Assembly: GCF_017654505.1 (NCBI RefSeq)
Contig: NC_054547.1
Coordinates: forward strand, 23,116,346 to 23,180,345
Reading direction: 5' to 3'
Length of the DNA stretch: 64,000 nt
Source: Polyodon spathula
Lineage: Eukaryota; Chordata; Actinopteri; Acipenseriformes; Polyodontidae
Below, piece after piece: positions 44,050 to 55,679 of this stretch. The first letter of the stretch is position 1. Every line of letters starts with the position of its first letter. The notes under the pieces were generated by a model. The model was not told the origin of the DNA. It made no database searches and saw nothing but the letters and a program-made list of their open reading frames with translations. The position numbers and the translations under genes were made by a program.

Positions 44050-45933
44050 GCCACAGGTTCAGTTTTAATTAAACAGTTTTTGTGCCATCTGACTTAATTG
44101 CCCCTAAACATCTTTTAATTTGATGGCAATGTGCTGTTAAGCTAACCCTGAACCTCAATCAGCACTAATTGACACACTGGCAATGCAGAATCTAACTTTC
44201 ACAAAGGAATTAGATTGGCATTGGTAATGACTTACTACTGAACTCACTCAGTTGAGTGCAGTTCATGATATAATTCCATGAATCATACCGGTCCTGCACT
44301 CCATTCACTGTGTTGGTCTTGCATGTGTAGTTTTGTAAGTAGCCCATGTTTTAACAAACATTTATTCAAAAAACGATATCTGGTACCATATTAGTTTAAA
44401 GAAAGCTTTCACTCATGCCTTACATCAAGTCATCTAGCACTTCCTATGTCATTCACCTCAACATTGTATTCAAAGCATGTCACTAGCTGCAAGAATTACC
44501 TGCTTTAACACTGTCAATTGACAGTCAGGTTTGGGTAAATAAAAGGAATTAAAGGCAGCAAAGCATTGTGATTTCTCTAGTAATAAAAGCAGTCATCGAT
44601 GTGGAAGCACCTGCCAACAGAGCATTGATCAGCCCACAATCCGTCCGATTGAGTAGTGTAACAGTGAGATGCAGCCCATGACCAGGGATTACATTTCTGT
44701 AACAAATTGGTTTGTCACATGAGTGGCAGCCCTTTTACAAAGAAGTGTGTGCTACATATTGAAAGTGATTCTTTTATAATCCTTTCTAATAAGTTACAGT
44801 AAGTAGCACACCCAACAGTCACAATTGTTCCTGCATATTAATAATGAACCACATTACATTTTTAAAAATATCTCACCATTCATTTCACAATTGGAACATG
44901 CTGCACTTGCTGACTTGCTTGGTTTCACATTAACATTACTGCAACATCCCCAAGTGATCTCTTCCCTCTGCGTGTGTCACAAATCGCTGGGAGTCATGTC
45001 TAAAACAAGGTGTCGTCGTCCCCCCCCCGTCCCCCCACCCAAAAAAAAGCGTGAGGTCAATTTCCACTTAATCTCCTTTAATAAGCACTCACAGTTCTCC
45101 TAGGCCTCACAATCTGGCAGGGTCTAGACAAAGCTGTCCAAAAGAGGGATGGGATGAATATAGAGAAAGACAGAGCAAGCGGGAGAGAAGCAGTGATGAG
45201 TGATGACAGTATTTCTTCAGAAATCGTCTCTAATGCAGCTGAACAAGCTTTCAAAATTACAGAATATGTGTGTTGTTTTTAAATTATTTGTTCTATCTAT
45301 GTCACACAATTGATTCCCTCAACTCTCACTAGATGGCATCATTAAGCATCATAGCTCTCTCTAGTGGTGGGACAGTGTACATTTTTCCACAATACAGTCA
45401 AACCTGCTTAATATCACTCATGTTAATATCACCCTCCACAATGAAACAATGAAATGTATGGGCCACAAGCTCCTCATAATATCACTTGGTTACTATCAAA
45501 CTGTTAGTGTAGGAACAATACAATTGTATTGAGTCATTTCTTGTTAATGTTAACACTTTTTATTAGGGTCGAACGTTTCACTCACATTTAAACTGTGAAA
45601 GGTGACCGCTGACTGTGTGAGAGCCATTATATGTACCCCATTAATATCTGAAGTCATGTACATAAAGGGGCAGTTAAACTAAAATTATGCTTTCTGTCTG
45701 TGTTTGGTTAAAAGTTTACCAATATGGATGTTGTTGTGTTAGACAGTACAAACTTGATTCTTGTTGTGTTTGAAGTAATTCAGCAAAACAGTTACCAAAA
45801 ATCCATCAAAAAATAGGCCCATTCAACTGTTTTAAGCTTTTCATCAAATCATTCTACCCAGTTTATTTTAGTATTATGACATATTCTAGGATTGCGTGCT
45901 TTTCTAGTCATGGATGAGCGTTGTGGGACTCAC
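44050..45933. other. Intronic, no further gene before exon 5
   Basis: AT-rich intron up to the exon 5 donor. It includes a C-run/A-run at 45019-45048. No other element is recognised. Confidence 0.5.
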
Positions 45934-46269
45934 CAGCCTGGTTGGTGGTGATGTTGACAGAGACATGCTGGGGCGGGTAGGGGCTCTTGTTTGAGACTCC
46001 ATTGACGGCCTGGATCTCGAAGGTGTAAAGGGTGTGCGCCCAGAGGCTGCTGATGTAGATGCGTGTCTCGGTGAGGCCCAGCTGGCGTGGCACAAACTCC
46101 ACATTCTCGTCGCAGCGGGTGCACGTCTTGCGGTCCGAGCTACATTTTTTGCAGATGATGTTGTACATGACATCATCACGGCCACCTGCCTCACGTGGGG
46201 GGTGCCAATCCAGGATGATGGAGGTCTCATTCACGATGGAAATCACGTTCCGAGGGCCTGAAGGAACAC
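45934..46269 (-). CDS. EPHB1: EPHB1 exon 5: first fibronectin type III domain
   Basis: A 336-bp exon on the minus strand. The acceptor is ...CTCTTAG ending at 46270 and the donor GGCTG|GTGAGT is at 45933. In phase 1 it gives G-VPSGPRNVISIVNETSIILD, then WHPPREAGGRDDVMYNIICK, the four-Cys block CKKCSSDRKTCTRC, DENVEFVPRQLGLTETRIYI, LWAHTLYTFEIQAVNGVS, and ends HVSVNITTNQA. The whole membrane-distal FN3 domain of an Eph receptor is covered, with N-glycosylation sites at NET and NIT. ISIVNETSIIL and FVPRQLGLTE...SSLWAHT point to EPHB1. The exon size is the usual one for this domain. It is intact, and its frame joins exon 6. The surrounding minus-strand and plus-strand frames are shadows. Confidence 0.95.
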
Positions 46270-46275
46270 CTAAGA

Positions 46276-46287
46276 GTGAGAGAGAGA

Positions 46288-46351
<64 letters not shown>
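46276..46351 (-). promoter_or_regulatory. EPHB1: Polypyrimidine tract of the EPHB1 exon 5 acceptor, formed by a (CT)n microsatellite
   Basis: On the minus strand a run of about 36 CT units, with two interruptions, ends a few bases before the TTAG acceptor at 46270. It serves as the polypyrimidine tract by position and composition. Length variation between alleles is likely for such a repeat. Confidence 0.8.
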
Positions 46352-46354
<3 letters not shown>

Positions 46355-46798
46355 TGTCTCTATTTATTTGATTTGATTTTTTTAGGAATGTGTGCATTTA
46401 AGAAACACTCCCAGGAAAAGGATGTAATTTGAAGCAATTTGGAATCAGTCCTGCTTGTTTCTATCAGCAGAGAGACCGAGAAAGATAAAAATTGGTTTCA
46501 ATTGGGAGTCTAATGCAAAGTGAACTATATAAAAACATGATACTTGAAGAAAATCTATGACTTTTGAGCTGTAGACTGCACATGAAACCAATGGTAGGCA
46601 GCACCAAGTACTTGAAACCTGGTCAGGCAAAGTGAACATCGCTTCAATGGGAAAAGAGGCATGATTTTGAAATTTGAAGATGTCCTCTTTGGGTTAACAG
46701 AGGGTTTAATCTGTCATCTTGCACTGTTCAAACAGACACTTCCACCCAAAAAGCATGCTGAATTCTCCATGGACTGTTTCTTCAGATCTTAAGTCAAA
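46352..46798. other. Intron 4, no gene seen
   Basis: Unique-looking sequence upstream of exon 5, possibly with its branch point within the repeat or just beyond it. No element recognised. Confidence 0.45.
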
Positions 46799-46803
46799 CT
46801 GAC

Positions 46804-47515
46804 TGTAACAGGGAGAGATCTGTACTGACTCTGCTGGCGTGTTCACGGGCTGCAGGAAGAGGGCGGCAGTCGCCCAACAACCGCCTGTGAGTCATGGCAG
46901 TGACACAGGGAGGTGGGAAAGTAGGTATGTGGACTTTCCCCCTCTCTGAATGGCTGGGAGGCGGGTCTTGGGTGATTGTTGGTCCTATAAAATAACGCTC
47001 TGCTGTTTCCTCAGGTCTGCCCACTTAGACGCATCAAGAGTGCGGAAGCTTTGATTCAGGACCGGGAATCAGCCGGGAGAAAGAAAGATTCACAGCGAGA
47101 CAGAGAGAGCGGGGAACCCTTGGGCAGACCCCGGCGTATTGTAAAAGAGCAGGCTAGATAGCCGACAGAATAGGACGGTGATCCGGGTCGTGCGGGTAGC
47201 CGAGACCGGGATAACGCTGCCGAGTGCAGCACATTTTATTTGTAGTTTTATTACTGTTTTATTTTCCCTTGTTCTTTTCGCCTTCTGTTTTCATTATTAC
47301 TTCTTTGAGCACCTGCGAGTGCACTTGCTGTTCGTGTACCAGCTGTGGTATTTCCGTGGTGCTGTCTATCATCGTTGATAGGCAGCCCCTGGTCAACAGT
47401 GCCCTCTGCCGGAGAAAAATAAGAACCGGTCCAAAATAAAACTGGGCACCTGTGTGGTGTTTCCAAGTACACCTGTCTGTCTCCTGGTCAGTGAATTACC
47501 CACACCCCTTCCACA
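46804..47515 (+). repeat. Solo LTR with 5-bp target-site duplication
   Basis: Starts TGTAACAGGGAGAGATC, ends CCTTCCACA, 712 bp. CTGAC lies on both sides (46799-46803 and 47516-47520). Features: a TATA-like CTATAAAATAACG near 46984 and an AATAAAA signal near 47435. The start TGTAACAGG is shared with LTR element 2, but the rest differs. It probably came from LTR-LTR recombination. Confidence 0.88.
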
Positions 47516-47553
47516 CTGACATAGAAGCAAAGAGTTTAAACACAATGCTACAG

Positions 47554-47840
47554 TGTGGCAGGGCAGGGCCCTGTCTGTAAATATTGTTGTGTGGTGATTT
47601 GGTGGTGGTTGGCAGGGATGGGGTTAATTTCCTGAGTGTTTTTATGTTGCTAAATTTGTTTTCAGTGAAGTGAAGTTCAGTGAAGGCTCTGCTTGTTTTG
47701 ACCTTTTATTTTTGGCTTTGTGAGCAGTGTTTTGTTTGACTTTTTGATTCATTTTTGTTGATTAAAACAGTGCAGCAGTGCTTTAACTGCACTTTTACTG
47801 TCTCCGAGTCTACTGTCTCCGAGGTGTTCACGTGTGTCAG
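47554..47840 (+). repeat. LTR-like fragment
   Basis: Begins TGTGGCAGGGCAGGG, and contains TTTGTGAGCAGTGTTTTG near 47715 (shared with the LTR of element 2 near 25616) and GATTAAAACAGTGC. The ends do not show a duplication, so it is a partial or old copy. Confidence 0.5.
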
Positions 47841-49189
47841 CAATGCACTAGCAAAAGTCACAAGGCAGTGACGACAGCTCCCTAGCAACAAGCTTCCTAT
47901 GTTGTTGTTGGGGAATGGATTCTTCAATGCAGTGGGTTTGTGCATTTGCGAAAGGAGAAAAAGACTCATGAAATTAATTGGAGACTGACGTTGATGAGAA
48001 GCAATTACCCTCTGCTGTACAAATAAAAACGGTGTGATTATTTTTATACAAAAAAATGAGAAAAAGCAGGTTGAGTAGAGGATTTATACTGGACCCTGAC
48101 GCCCCTGATAAAATGAGGTACTGGTTGTACAGTACTTGTTAGCCTATTTGTTTTTCTATGGGTCTCTCGCTATATCGTGGCCCTCAATATACAGCAGATT
48201 TATTTTGGACCCAGACATCCACGACATATAGAGTGGGTGGTGTAGTTTACATATGTAGAAAAAAATGTTTACATTTAAAAAAGAAATAAACCCATACCTC
48301 CAGCAGAGATTAATTTCTTTTTAGATCACTAGACCATTTCACCATTTCTGTTTTATTTTATCTAAACTTGACTTTTGTAACTAAAGAAACATAAGTAGAA
48401 TGGCATTCAGAGAGCTGGGATACTTGTGGCAATACCCTAGTTTGTTTCAGTATGGAGAGTGCGGCACTACTGTATTTCTCCCACATTTAGCCATATTTAA
48501 ATAAGGTGTATTTAAACAAAATGTAAAAAAAAACGACAAGAAATATTGAAAATAAGTGATTCATAAAGGAATTTGTTCTTGAAGAAAAGAGAAAGAAACT
48601 AGTTCAAGAACCATGAGTCTAGAGCTGTGGGCCATTTTCTAAGCAAGACGTGTCAAATCCTTGACCCTCTAGTTTATATTGCATCAGCTGAACCAACGGT
48701 GGTGCTTGATGCGCACTTTGTATGGTGTTCCCTACCAACACAACAACTGTCAAAATCCTCAACTCTCTGCTTCAGTCTGCAGAAACCCCAGAGAGATGTG
48801 ATATTTAGAATATGTATTTCTTCTGTCTTAATTATCTTGCAGCTTCTGTTCCTTGCAGTCTCTTTGATCCACAGCCAGTGCTTGGATATTAATGTGCTTC
48901 CTTCAATGCACTGGCTCCATCCCCCCTTCTCTCTCTCACATACACACACACACACACGCCCACTCGCACTGTTCAACTCCCGACTTAATGATTCTTCTCA
49001 AACATTGGGGTCAGATCTTAACACCACAACGCTAAAATTGTAGTGGACCTCTTAAATATGTTAATTACCGTTGATGGAAAACCCCAGATGGATTAATAGA
49101 GTAAAAAAATATTTTTAGATCTTGTGTAACATATAGTGGTGTGTGATGAATGGCCATTACGGATTATGTCCCTTGTCGGTGAGATAAAA
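47841..49189. other. Intron 4, no gene seen
   Basis: AT-rich with a short (CA)n at 48941-48957. The 138-codon frame at 48627-49043 has no recognisable domain and lies over the microsatellite, so I do not call it. Confidence 0.45.
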
Positions 49190-49194
49190 TGAGG

Positions 49195-49330
49195 CTAAAA
49201 TCTTGAATGCAGAGGAGCTTTGTGGCATAGTGGTTAAGATGCTTGCTGCAGTGTGTGTGGTCGCTGGTTCCAGCCCATTCTCCTCCCTTTTTTTCACTAG
49301 CACTTTAGATAAAGAAACTTGAAGTTTCAT
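49195..49330 (+). repeat. tRNA-derived SINE-like unit
   Basis: TGGCATAGTGGTTAAGATGC is a good pol III A box, and GGTCGCTGGTTCCAGCCC about 35 bases later is a B-box-like sequence. A CT/T-rich stretch and an AGATAAAGAAACTTGAAG tail follow. Spacing and order are those of tRNA-derived fish SINE heads. The CCA end and intact cloverleaf are missing, so it is not a tRNA gene. Confidence 0.55.
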
Positions 49331-49815
49331 CTATGTTCATTATTTCGAGCTGCCTCTTACTCAGTGGCTTGCAATTAGAATAGATAAGCAACCCCCTGAC
49401 CTCAGTGATGATCGACTAAGATTCCTAACAGGATTTGCCAACAATGCAATAAGAATATGTTTTCTTTCTAAGCAAAGCAAGCTTGTAAATACTGTGCAAT
49501 ATAAATGCTTTCCTCTGTGGCCATACAGTTGTAATAGTGAATAAAAACAGCAGCACTAGGACAGCACTCGTAGGCCAACAAGGTAGCATTTTGAGTGGAG
49601 AGCCAAGGATAGGAAGGAAACACTGGATACATAAGTATAGTCTTAAATAGGTGCACACTGTGCATATTAATGAATGGGGTTAGCAGAATTCCCACCACGG
49701 TTCAGCAGGTTTGTGTATTTAATGAAAGGGGAGGACAAAGGCAGACACTATGTCTGCAGTTGACTTAACAGTCAATCACAATTCTGACCTAGAAATCCCC
49801 TGCCTGCCAGTCAGA
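49331..49815. other. Intron 4, no gene seen
   Basis: No supported feature. Confidence 0.4.
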
Positions 49816-50220
49816 AAGAACATAAGAAAATTTACCAAGAGTAGCTGGTTCACCTTGAAACGATGTCCAGTTGGGTCTTAATGGTTTAATATGGCAACCC
49901 AGTCCATACCCTCACCACTCTGTGTAAAGAAGTGTCTCCTACCTTCTGTTCTACGTCTTCACTTAATTTCCAACTGTGTCCTCTGGTCCTGGATTCTGTC
50001 CTGTGTTGGCATGGGTTATTGGCTAGGGTTAACTATGTCAACACCTTTCAAGATTTTAAAGACTTCCATCAAGTTTTCCCTAAATTTCATTTTTTAGGTT
50101 AAATAACTTCAGTTCCCTCAGACCATTTCTAAAGCTTGTTCCTTTAAGCCCTGGGATTAGCTCTCTTTGTCAGACTCTCTCAGAGGCTGCAATGTCCTTT
50201 TGGTAATGTGAAGTACTGGA
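49816..50220 (-). pseudogene. Old CR1 LINE 3' end
   Basis: The sequence parallels 26020-26470 with many changes: GAACATAAGAAAATTTACCAA (3' end, minus strand), TCTGTGTAAAGAAGTGTCTCC, TCCTCTGGTCCTGGATTCTG, then AACACCTTTCAAGATTTTAAA. It codes on the minus strand for the end of ORF2 (family: RRLRGDLIQ.FKIL...R.HF.T.R...WN.LP). Frameshifts and substitutions show it is much older than the other two CR1 copies. Confidence 0.85.
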
Positions 50221-51234
50221 CTTCTCTCAAGACTGTTGTATACCATGTGATGTTTGTTGTATGATGTGGATTACACTAATGTCCACTGGGGCTAAGCTGA
50301 GACCATCTCGCTTCCAGGATTTGTTCAATTTAAAAAGATCACCTGTGTGAAAGCTATCAACAAGATTAAACAGTAAAAGGAACAGCTTTGATGGAACTTG
50401 GTATGGACATTCCTTGGCGGTATAAGAATATAGCTCATGATGAGCTTTTTTTAAAAGTTGCTCGGTTTGTTAGACTAACAATTTTATTGAAAGTACTTTA
50501 TTCAATCTCAGATATTTTTTACAACAATGGATTCTAAATACAGTACTACGAACCACACATATAAAGAACCCTGTCTTGCTGACAATTTCATATGAAATTA
50601 TCATGAATCTCTTTTTATGCCATCATAGTGCATATGGAAATTCCCAACTTCACTTTCTGAGTTCACTGCTAGTTTTTTAAATGCTTCCTTTTTTTTTTAC
50701 CAATTATGGCCTTTAATGTATTTATTTTTTCAATACTTTTATCCAGAATACTGCTGATAAAAAAGAAATACAAACTAAAGTCCATGTGCTTGTGATGGAG
50801 CTACTAAGTATTTGATTAGCTACTGTCAAGAGTTTGGTGTTTAATTGGTACCCGCTGTAGGAAAGCTCATGTGCCGTCCCAGCAAAAATAGGCCAGCAGA
50901 AGAGACTCGAATTTAGTACAATCACTGTGAGTTTTGACACACTTGTCAGGTCTCAGAGGAGACATAGAATTATAGAGAGAAGGGGCAGGCAGCTCAACAC
51001 TTGTCAGGAGCTCAGAGGAGACAATAGAGATTATAGAGAGAGATGGGGGGTTGTTTTTTGATTATGCTAGCTTCCACTCGTCCTGGAGGAGTTTTTGGTA
51101 GGAAAATGTATACTTCCCATGCTAGCTGAAATGTATGGACTATTCCTGCAGAATTCCGCCAGCAAAGGCCCATTATAAATTTGAAGTCAATTTTTGAACC
51201 TTAAAAAAAACATATTTATATGATAATTAATATG
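50221..51234. other. Intron 4, no gene; contains a 58-bp tandem duplication
   Basis: Mostly unique. ACTTGTCAGG...CTCAGAGGAGACA...ATTATAGAGAGA occurs at 50941 and again at 50999, a two-copy tandem of 58 bp. Confidence 0.6.
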
Positions 51235-51247
51235 AATATATATATGG

Positions 51248-51285
<38 letters not shown>

Positions 51286-51302
51286 ATATATATATGGTGA
51301 AT
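51235..51302. repeat. AT dinucleotide microsatellite
   Basis: (AT)n tract with minor interruptions. Confidence 0.9.
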
Positions 51303-51971
51303 TATGAATGGAATGGAATATAATACCAGAGAAATTAATTGGGACCTCCACTTGATTAGCTCTTAGCCATTTTCATTTGTTTAATTTATTGAATGGATTT
51401 ATGGGTATCCAAATAGGCTTGGTTTAATGTTTGTACTCAACGTGTTTAGTGGATTGTTGACTATTGTGACAGATATGTGTACAATGCCCCTGAACAACCA
51501 GCATCCAAATCTATTTATTTTAAAACACAATTTAATTTTTACAGTAATTCACGCCAATATTAGTTTTCTGCAAATACAATATTTCATAACCTTATTTTTC
51601 TGCAAATACGCAATAACAGATACCGGGCTGTTGTAATCTAATACTGGTGCAGAAGGGACTAACAGAATATATGGGGTGGAGTTCACAGTATTGCTCCTGC
51701 TTATGAATCATTGATGCTCTAATAAGGCATAGCATATCTAATTGCACAAGGCAGGTGTAATTACTTGTGGCTCTTTCAGTCCATTCAAATCCACTTTGTT
51801 CCAACAAAGTCCATAATTACTAAATTCAACACCTAAGTTCAATGTAACAATGCAGACGTGGCTGGACCAAGGCTCTGGGCTGCTCAACTCAATAACTGGA
51901 ACTAGAACCTGGACTGGAATGGATTCAAAGAGCCATAGAAGAGTACCATTGGTGTAATTAGGACAGTTTTA
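51303..51971. other. Intron 4, no gene seen
   Basis: Moderately AT-rich sequence between the AT microsatellite and the pogo/Tigger-type element. No supported feature. Confidence 0.4.
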
Positions 51972-51973
51972 TA

Positions 51974-52794
51974 CAGCAGTCTCCAGCTAAGAGAACACCC
52001 CTAGGGAAGCAAATGAAGTGTTCTTATAGCTGCAGTGTTCGCTAAGACGAAGTTAGCCACCAGACACAATATTAAATCAATAAATAAATAAATAAACATG
52101 TATTATTTGGCATGAACTGCATTTAGCATGTGCATAAACTGAAATTAACTGAATAAGTAAAAGAAAAGCAACAGGCAAGTGTATGCTAATAAACTATAAT
52201 AATGAAGTAACTGTCAAACTAAATTAACACAGCACCCCTAAACACGTTAAAAATGCAACAGCAATATACAAGACGTGCACATTATTTAACAGAATGGTGA
52301 AGCAACTTACTAGAACGGGAAACACCAAATTGCTCGGCAACTTGTGTCTGAGTCAAGTTTTTTTTCAGGAGCTCGAACAATTTTTAACTTTTTGTAGCAA
52401 GAGAAACAGCTGAGGATTTTGCTGTTTGTTTACATGCCATTTTGTAGCCACGTGGTGGATTCATGGAAATCAGAACACAAAACAATTCAATGATATGACA
52501 ACGGTTCTGGAAAGAGTTAATAAACCAATCAGTGTGCCTCAAGACACTCACGTGATGACAAATCACATTAGAAAAGACTGAATAAACAATTTTAATGTAA
52601 GTTAGGTTACAAAACAGTATATCCATTGTGAACGAATTGTATTGGTGCCAAGAAGGTGTTCTTAAGCGAAGTTTCTGTTCCTTTAGTCAGAGCATTTACA
52701 GTCAGAAAAATCAGTTTTACCACAAGGGTATTCCCTCATGTGAAGTGTTCTATTAGGAGGTGTTCCTATATGCTGAGACTACTGTAGTACCCAT
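51974..52794 (-). mobile_element. Internally deleted pogo/Tigger-type element
   Basis: The left end CAGCAGTCTCCAGCTAAGAG and the right end (inverse) CAGTAGTCTCAGCATATAGG match over most of 26 bases and both continue into GAACACC. The element is flanked by TA (51972-51973 and 52795-52796). At 821 bp it is too short for a full transposase. The inner minus strand keeps only the start of the gene (52265-52475). Confidence 0.85.
52265..52475 (-). pseudogene. Tigger-type transposase N-terminal helix-turn-helix, relic
   Basis: From an ATG at about 52472 the minus strand reads MNPPRGYKMACKQTAKSSAV, then after a stop KLFELLKKNLTQTQVAEQFG and VSRSSKLLHHSVK. The (L/K)..L..G.(S/T)Q.QVA..FGVS.S(T/S) core is the CENP-B/Psq-type HTH at the start of pogo/Tigger transposases. 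The DDE core is entirely absent. Confidence 0.75.
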
Positions 52795-52796
52795 TT

Positions 52797-53884
52797 CCTC
52801 ACATTTAACTTCAAGTCCCATTATATCATTGTTAAAACTTCAGTGAAGGGGTAATTTTTCTGCACAAGAAATTCCATCGAAATGTTGAGCTGCCCAGTCC
52901 ACTACAGAGAATGCTCAAACATTGATGCATGCGTTAAGCAGAGTTTTCCTAAATCCAACCCACCGAAATGTGGAAGGAACCCAAATATACAGATAAAGTG
53001 TTGGAAATCCTAATGCAGATTCGATTTCCGGCTTATCCCTCATTCAAAATAAAAAACACAGTTCAAATTCAGTTCAATTGGCATTTAAAGCTCTGTAGTT
53101 TTTGAGGTCACAAGATGTGACCTTACGGATGCATGACAATATGACGGCTGTGGTGATGACTTTTCTGTAGCGAGCGATCGATTCCCCTCCTGCCAGCTAA
53201 GGAGGAAGGATTATGAGAGAAAATACATGGCTTAATATTTGTTTGCAAATACATTACAGAGAAATTGCCTTCTTATTCAGCTAATCTTAAAAAGCCAAAC
53301 CTGGAAAATCCAAGGACACAGAAAACAACAAATATCCAACATCAGCAAAAGAAGCTTTTCATACTGTCAAGCTCTGGACAGGTTTTGCTTTAAATAGTAA
53401 TTATACAGAAACATGATGCATTATTTTGTGTAAATTTGAAGATTGGATTGCAGACTGAAGTTTGATATTGAGAAAAGATGAGATTCGGTTTGCAGACTGA
53501 TTTCATGGTGCAGATAAAAATGTGGCAGTTTCACTTCTGACGTCATCCTTATTGCAAGTCTTTTTTTCGCTGCACCACTTATTCCCTTTTGTTTTTGATA
53601 GATGTTCATAATGTCAAAGACAGTAACGTATGTGCTGTGCTTGTAGGTATTCTTGTTTTGTTATTTATCAGTGAATAATTAATTGTGGACCCCCACTGAA
53701 CACCTGTTGTAAATAAACCAAACAAAAAACAAACGTAATAGCTGTTTCTGTTGCCCAGCGGTGTGCATGTATTCAGAAAAGCTATGATGATGCATACAAT
53801 ATTAGGGTTATTATAATAACACCAGGATATGACTTCTCTTCTACAATCCTTTATTTTCGTCAGTCAATTGCTTTTTTGTGCGTT
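52797..53884. other. Intron 4, no gene seen
   Basis: No supported exon or element. Confidence 0.45.
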
Positions 53885-53934
<50 letters not shown>

Positions 53935-53980
53935 AGATATCTATATTCATATATATATATATTATATATTATATATACTT
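53885..53980. repeat. Compound (CA)n(TA)n microsatellite
   Basis: (CA)9 followed directly by (TA)n and interrupted ATAT sequence. Confidence 0.9.
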
Positions 53981-54293
53981 ATAATCCACGAAAGACCCAA
54001 TGGAAGATTAAAAATTGAAAATAATAAAATAAATTAAATTAGAATTCAAACAACGTATTATTTTATATCTGCAATGTCCCACAATTCTTTTCAGTTTTAC
54101 ACTAATATAGACACCATTAGTGTTTGTTTACAGTAGGACCACCAGTGTTGTGCCCTTGTCAAGGCCATCTTGTCAGGTCTGTTTACATTCTTCAAACCTG
54201 CCTTCCACAATGCCACTTCTGGAGTCAAATAGTCAAATAAGTATATTTTCACTTTTACAAGTTACAGGAAATACAAACTAAAAACACTTTTTT

Positions 54294-54301
54294 TTCTTCT
54301 T

Positions 54302-54331
<30 letters not shown>
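54294..54331. repeat. (CTT)n microsatellite
   Basis: About twelve CTT units after a T run. Confidence 0.92.
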
Positions 54332-54334
<3 letters not shown>

Positions 54335-54959
54335 GATGTTTGTTATCCTGAACAAATTTGAAAGGCACACCTAGAGAGCTTATATTTTTAACAGGGGCTT
54401 ACCAGCTACCAATGATTGATATTAATTCATATTACAGGGCTTGCATAACAGTGCAAGCACATGGTAATAACCAGGTGACTATCAATTATTCTTTTACATA
54501 GTTCTGAGTTAGTACTTACATGGAAATAGTCTGTGCATTGGTGTTACCATGTAATTACATTATGTAACAATATTGTTTATAAGGCCATTCCATGTAATTA
54601 TAGAACAGTTAAAATGTGAGACTAGGAACCATTGGGAATTATCAAGTTATTAAAAAGTAATAACATTTATATTGATGTCTAGTAATCTAAAATGTCTTAA
54701 GAGTTCTTATTTTTCAAACTGTATTAAGCACCTTTCAAACAAAAGCCTAGCAATACAATGTATACAGGAGACAGTGGTGATAATTTGGTGGTTGTGGTGA
54801 TGTATGGCATACTTGATGTTTTTTAAACAGTATGAACACAGACTTTTAAATGTAAATACGCACCAGAGAAAACAAGACTATGGAACAGGACCTTGGGCAG
54901 TTTCTGTAGCTCAAGTGTGTCTGGAAGCATTGCAGAAGGGGAGCTGTACTACCTTCCAC
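54332..54959. other. Intron 4, no gene seen
   Basis: AT-rich flank of the CR1 element. No gene seen. Confidence 0.45.
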
Positions 54960-54971
54960 TCAGTCAAAGCG

Positions 54972-55625
54972 ACTGGAAGCGACAGCGAGTGGGAGAAGTA
55001 CAGGCGTGGAAAAGTACAGAGCAGTTTCGAAGCAGAAAGTAGAAATTGCATCTTGAATTGCTTTAATCAGAAAACAGATGACATTGGGGAAACATAGCAG
55101 CAGCATAAAGTCAGACAGACGCATGTGTTTTTCTGATAACAAACAAGCTGAAACTCGGAGCAGCTGATTCAAATTCAGCGCCGTTTTGAGACACGGGCGA
55201 GGGGAGGAGCCAACAGCACAGCAGAACAACGCAGTTAAACGAGGCAGTCTTCCCAGCGACAGCGAGTGGAAGCGACAGCGAGTGGGAGAAGTACAGGCGT
55301 GGAAAAGTACAGAGCAGTTTCGAAGCAGAAAGTAGAAATTGCATCTTGAATTGCTTTAATCAGAAAACAGAGGACATTGGGGAAACACAGCAGCAGCTCA
55401 AAGTCAAACAGCCGCGTGTGTTTTTCTGATAACAAACAAGCTGAAACTCGGAGCAGCTGATTCAAATTCAGCGCCGTTTTGAGACACGGGCGAGGGGAGG
55501 AGCCAACAGCACAGCAGAACAACGCAGTTAAACGAGGCAGTCTTCCCAGCGACAGCGAGTGGAAGCGACAGCGAGTGGGAGAAGTACAGGCGTGGAAAAG
55601 TACAGAGCAGTTTCGAAGCAGTTTG
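54972..55625 (+). promoter_or_regulatory. Tandem 293-bp 5' units of the CR1 element
   Basis: GACAGCGAGTGGGAGAAGTAC occurs at 54981, 55274 and 55567, exactly 293 bases apart each time. There are two full units and a third partial one that passes into the ORF1 leader. Such repeated 5' units resemble promoter monomers of some LINE families. Promoter function is inferred. No TATA box is obvious. Confidence 0.85.
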
Positions 55626-55679
55626 AAAGCAGGTTGACGGCTGCAGAAGAAACTAAACTTCAAAAAAAAAACCCTCAAC

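Larger units (their letters stand above)
5314..45933 (-). other. EPHB1: EPHB1 intron 5 (about 40.6 kb)
   Basis: The interval between the donor GGCTG|GTGAGT of exon 5 (45933-45928 on the minus strand) and the acceptor of exon 6 (5314). Both exons end in phase 1, so they splice in frame to give N-Q-A-A-P-S. The intron is filled with the mobile elements listed separately, at least three of them nested inside others. Confidence 0.9.

Noticed and set aside
45904..46295. Overlapping frames on both strands at EPHB1 exon 5
   Set aside because: Only one minus-strand frame gives the FN3 domain with matching splice sites. The others are shadows.
48627..49043. 138-codon frame that could be a gene
   Set aside because: No recognisable domain, overlap with a CA microsatellite, and no splice context.
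49195..49330. Possible tRNA gene
   Set aside because: A and B boxes are present but the acceptor stem and cloverleaf are not, and a CT/T-rich SINE-like tail follows.
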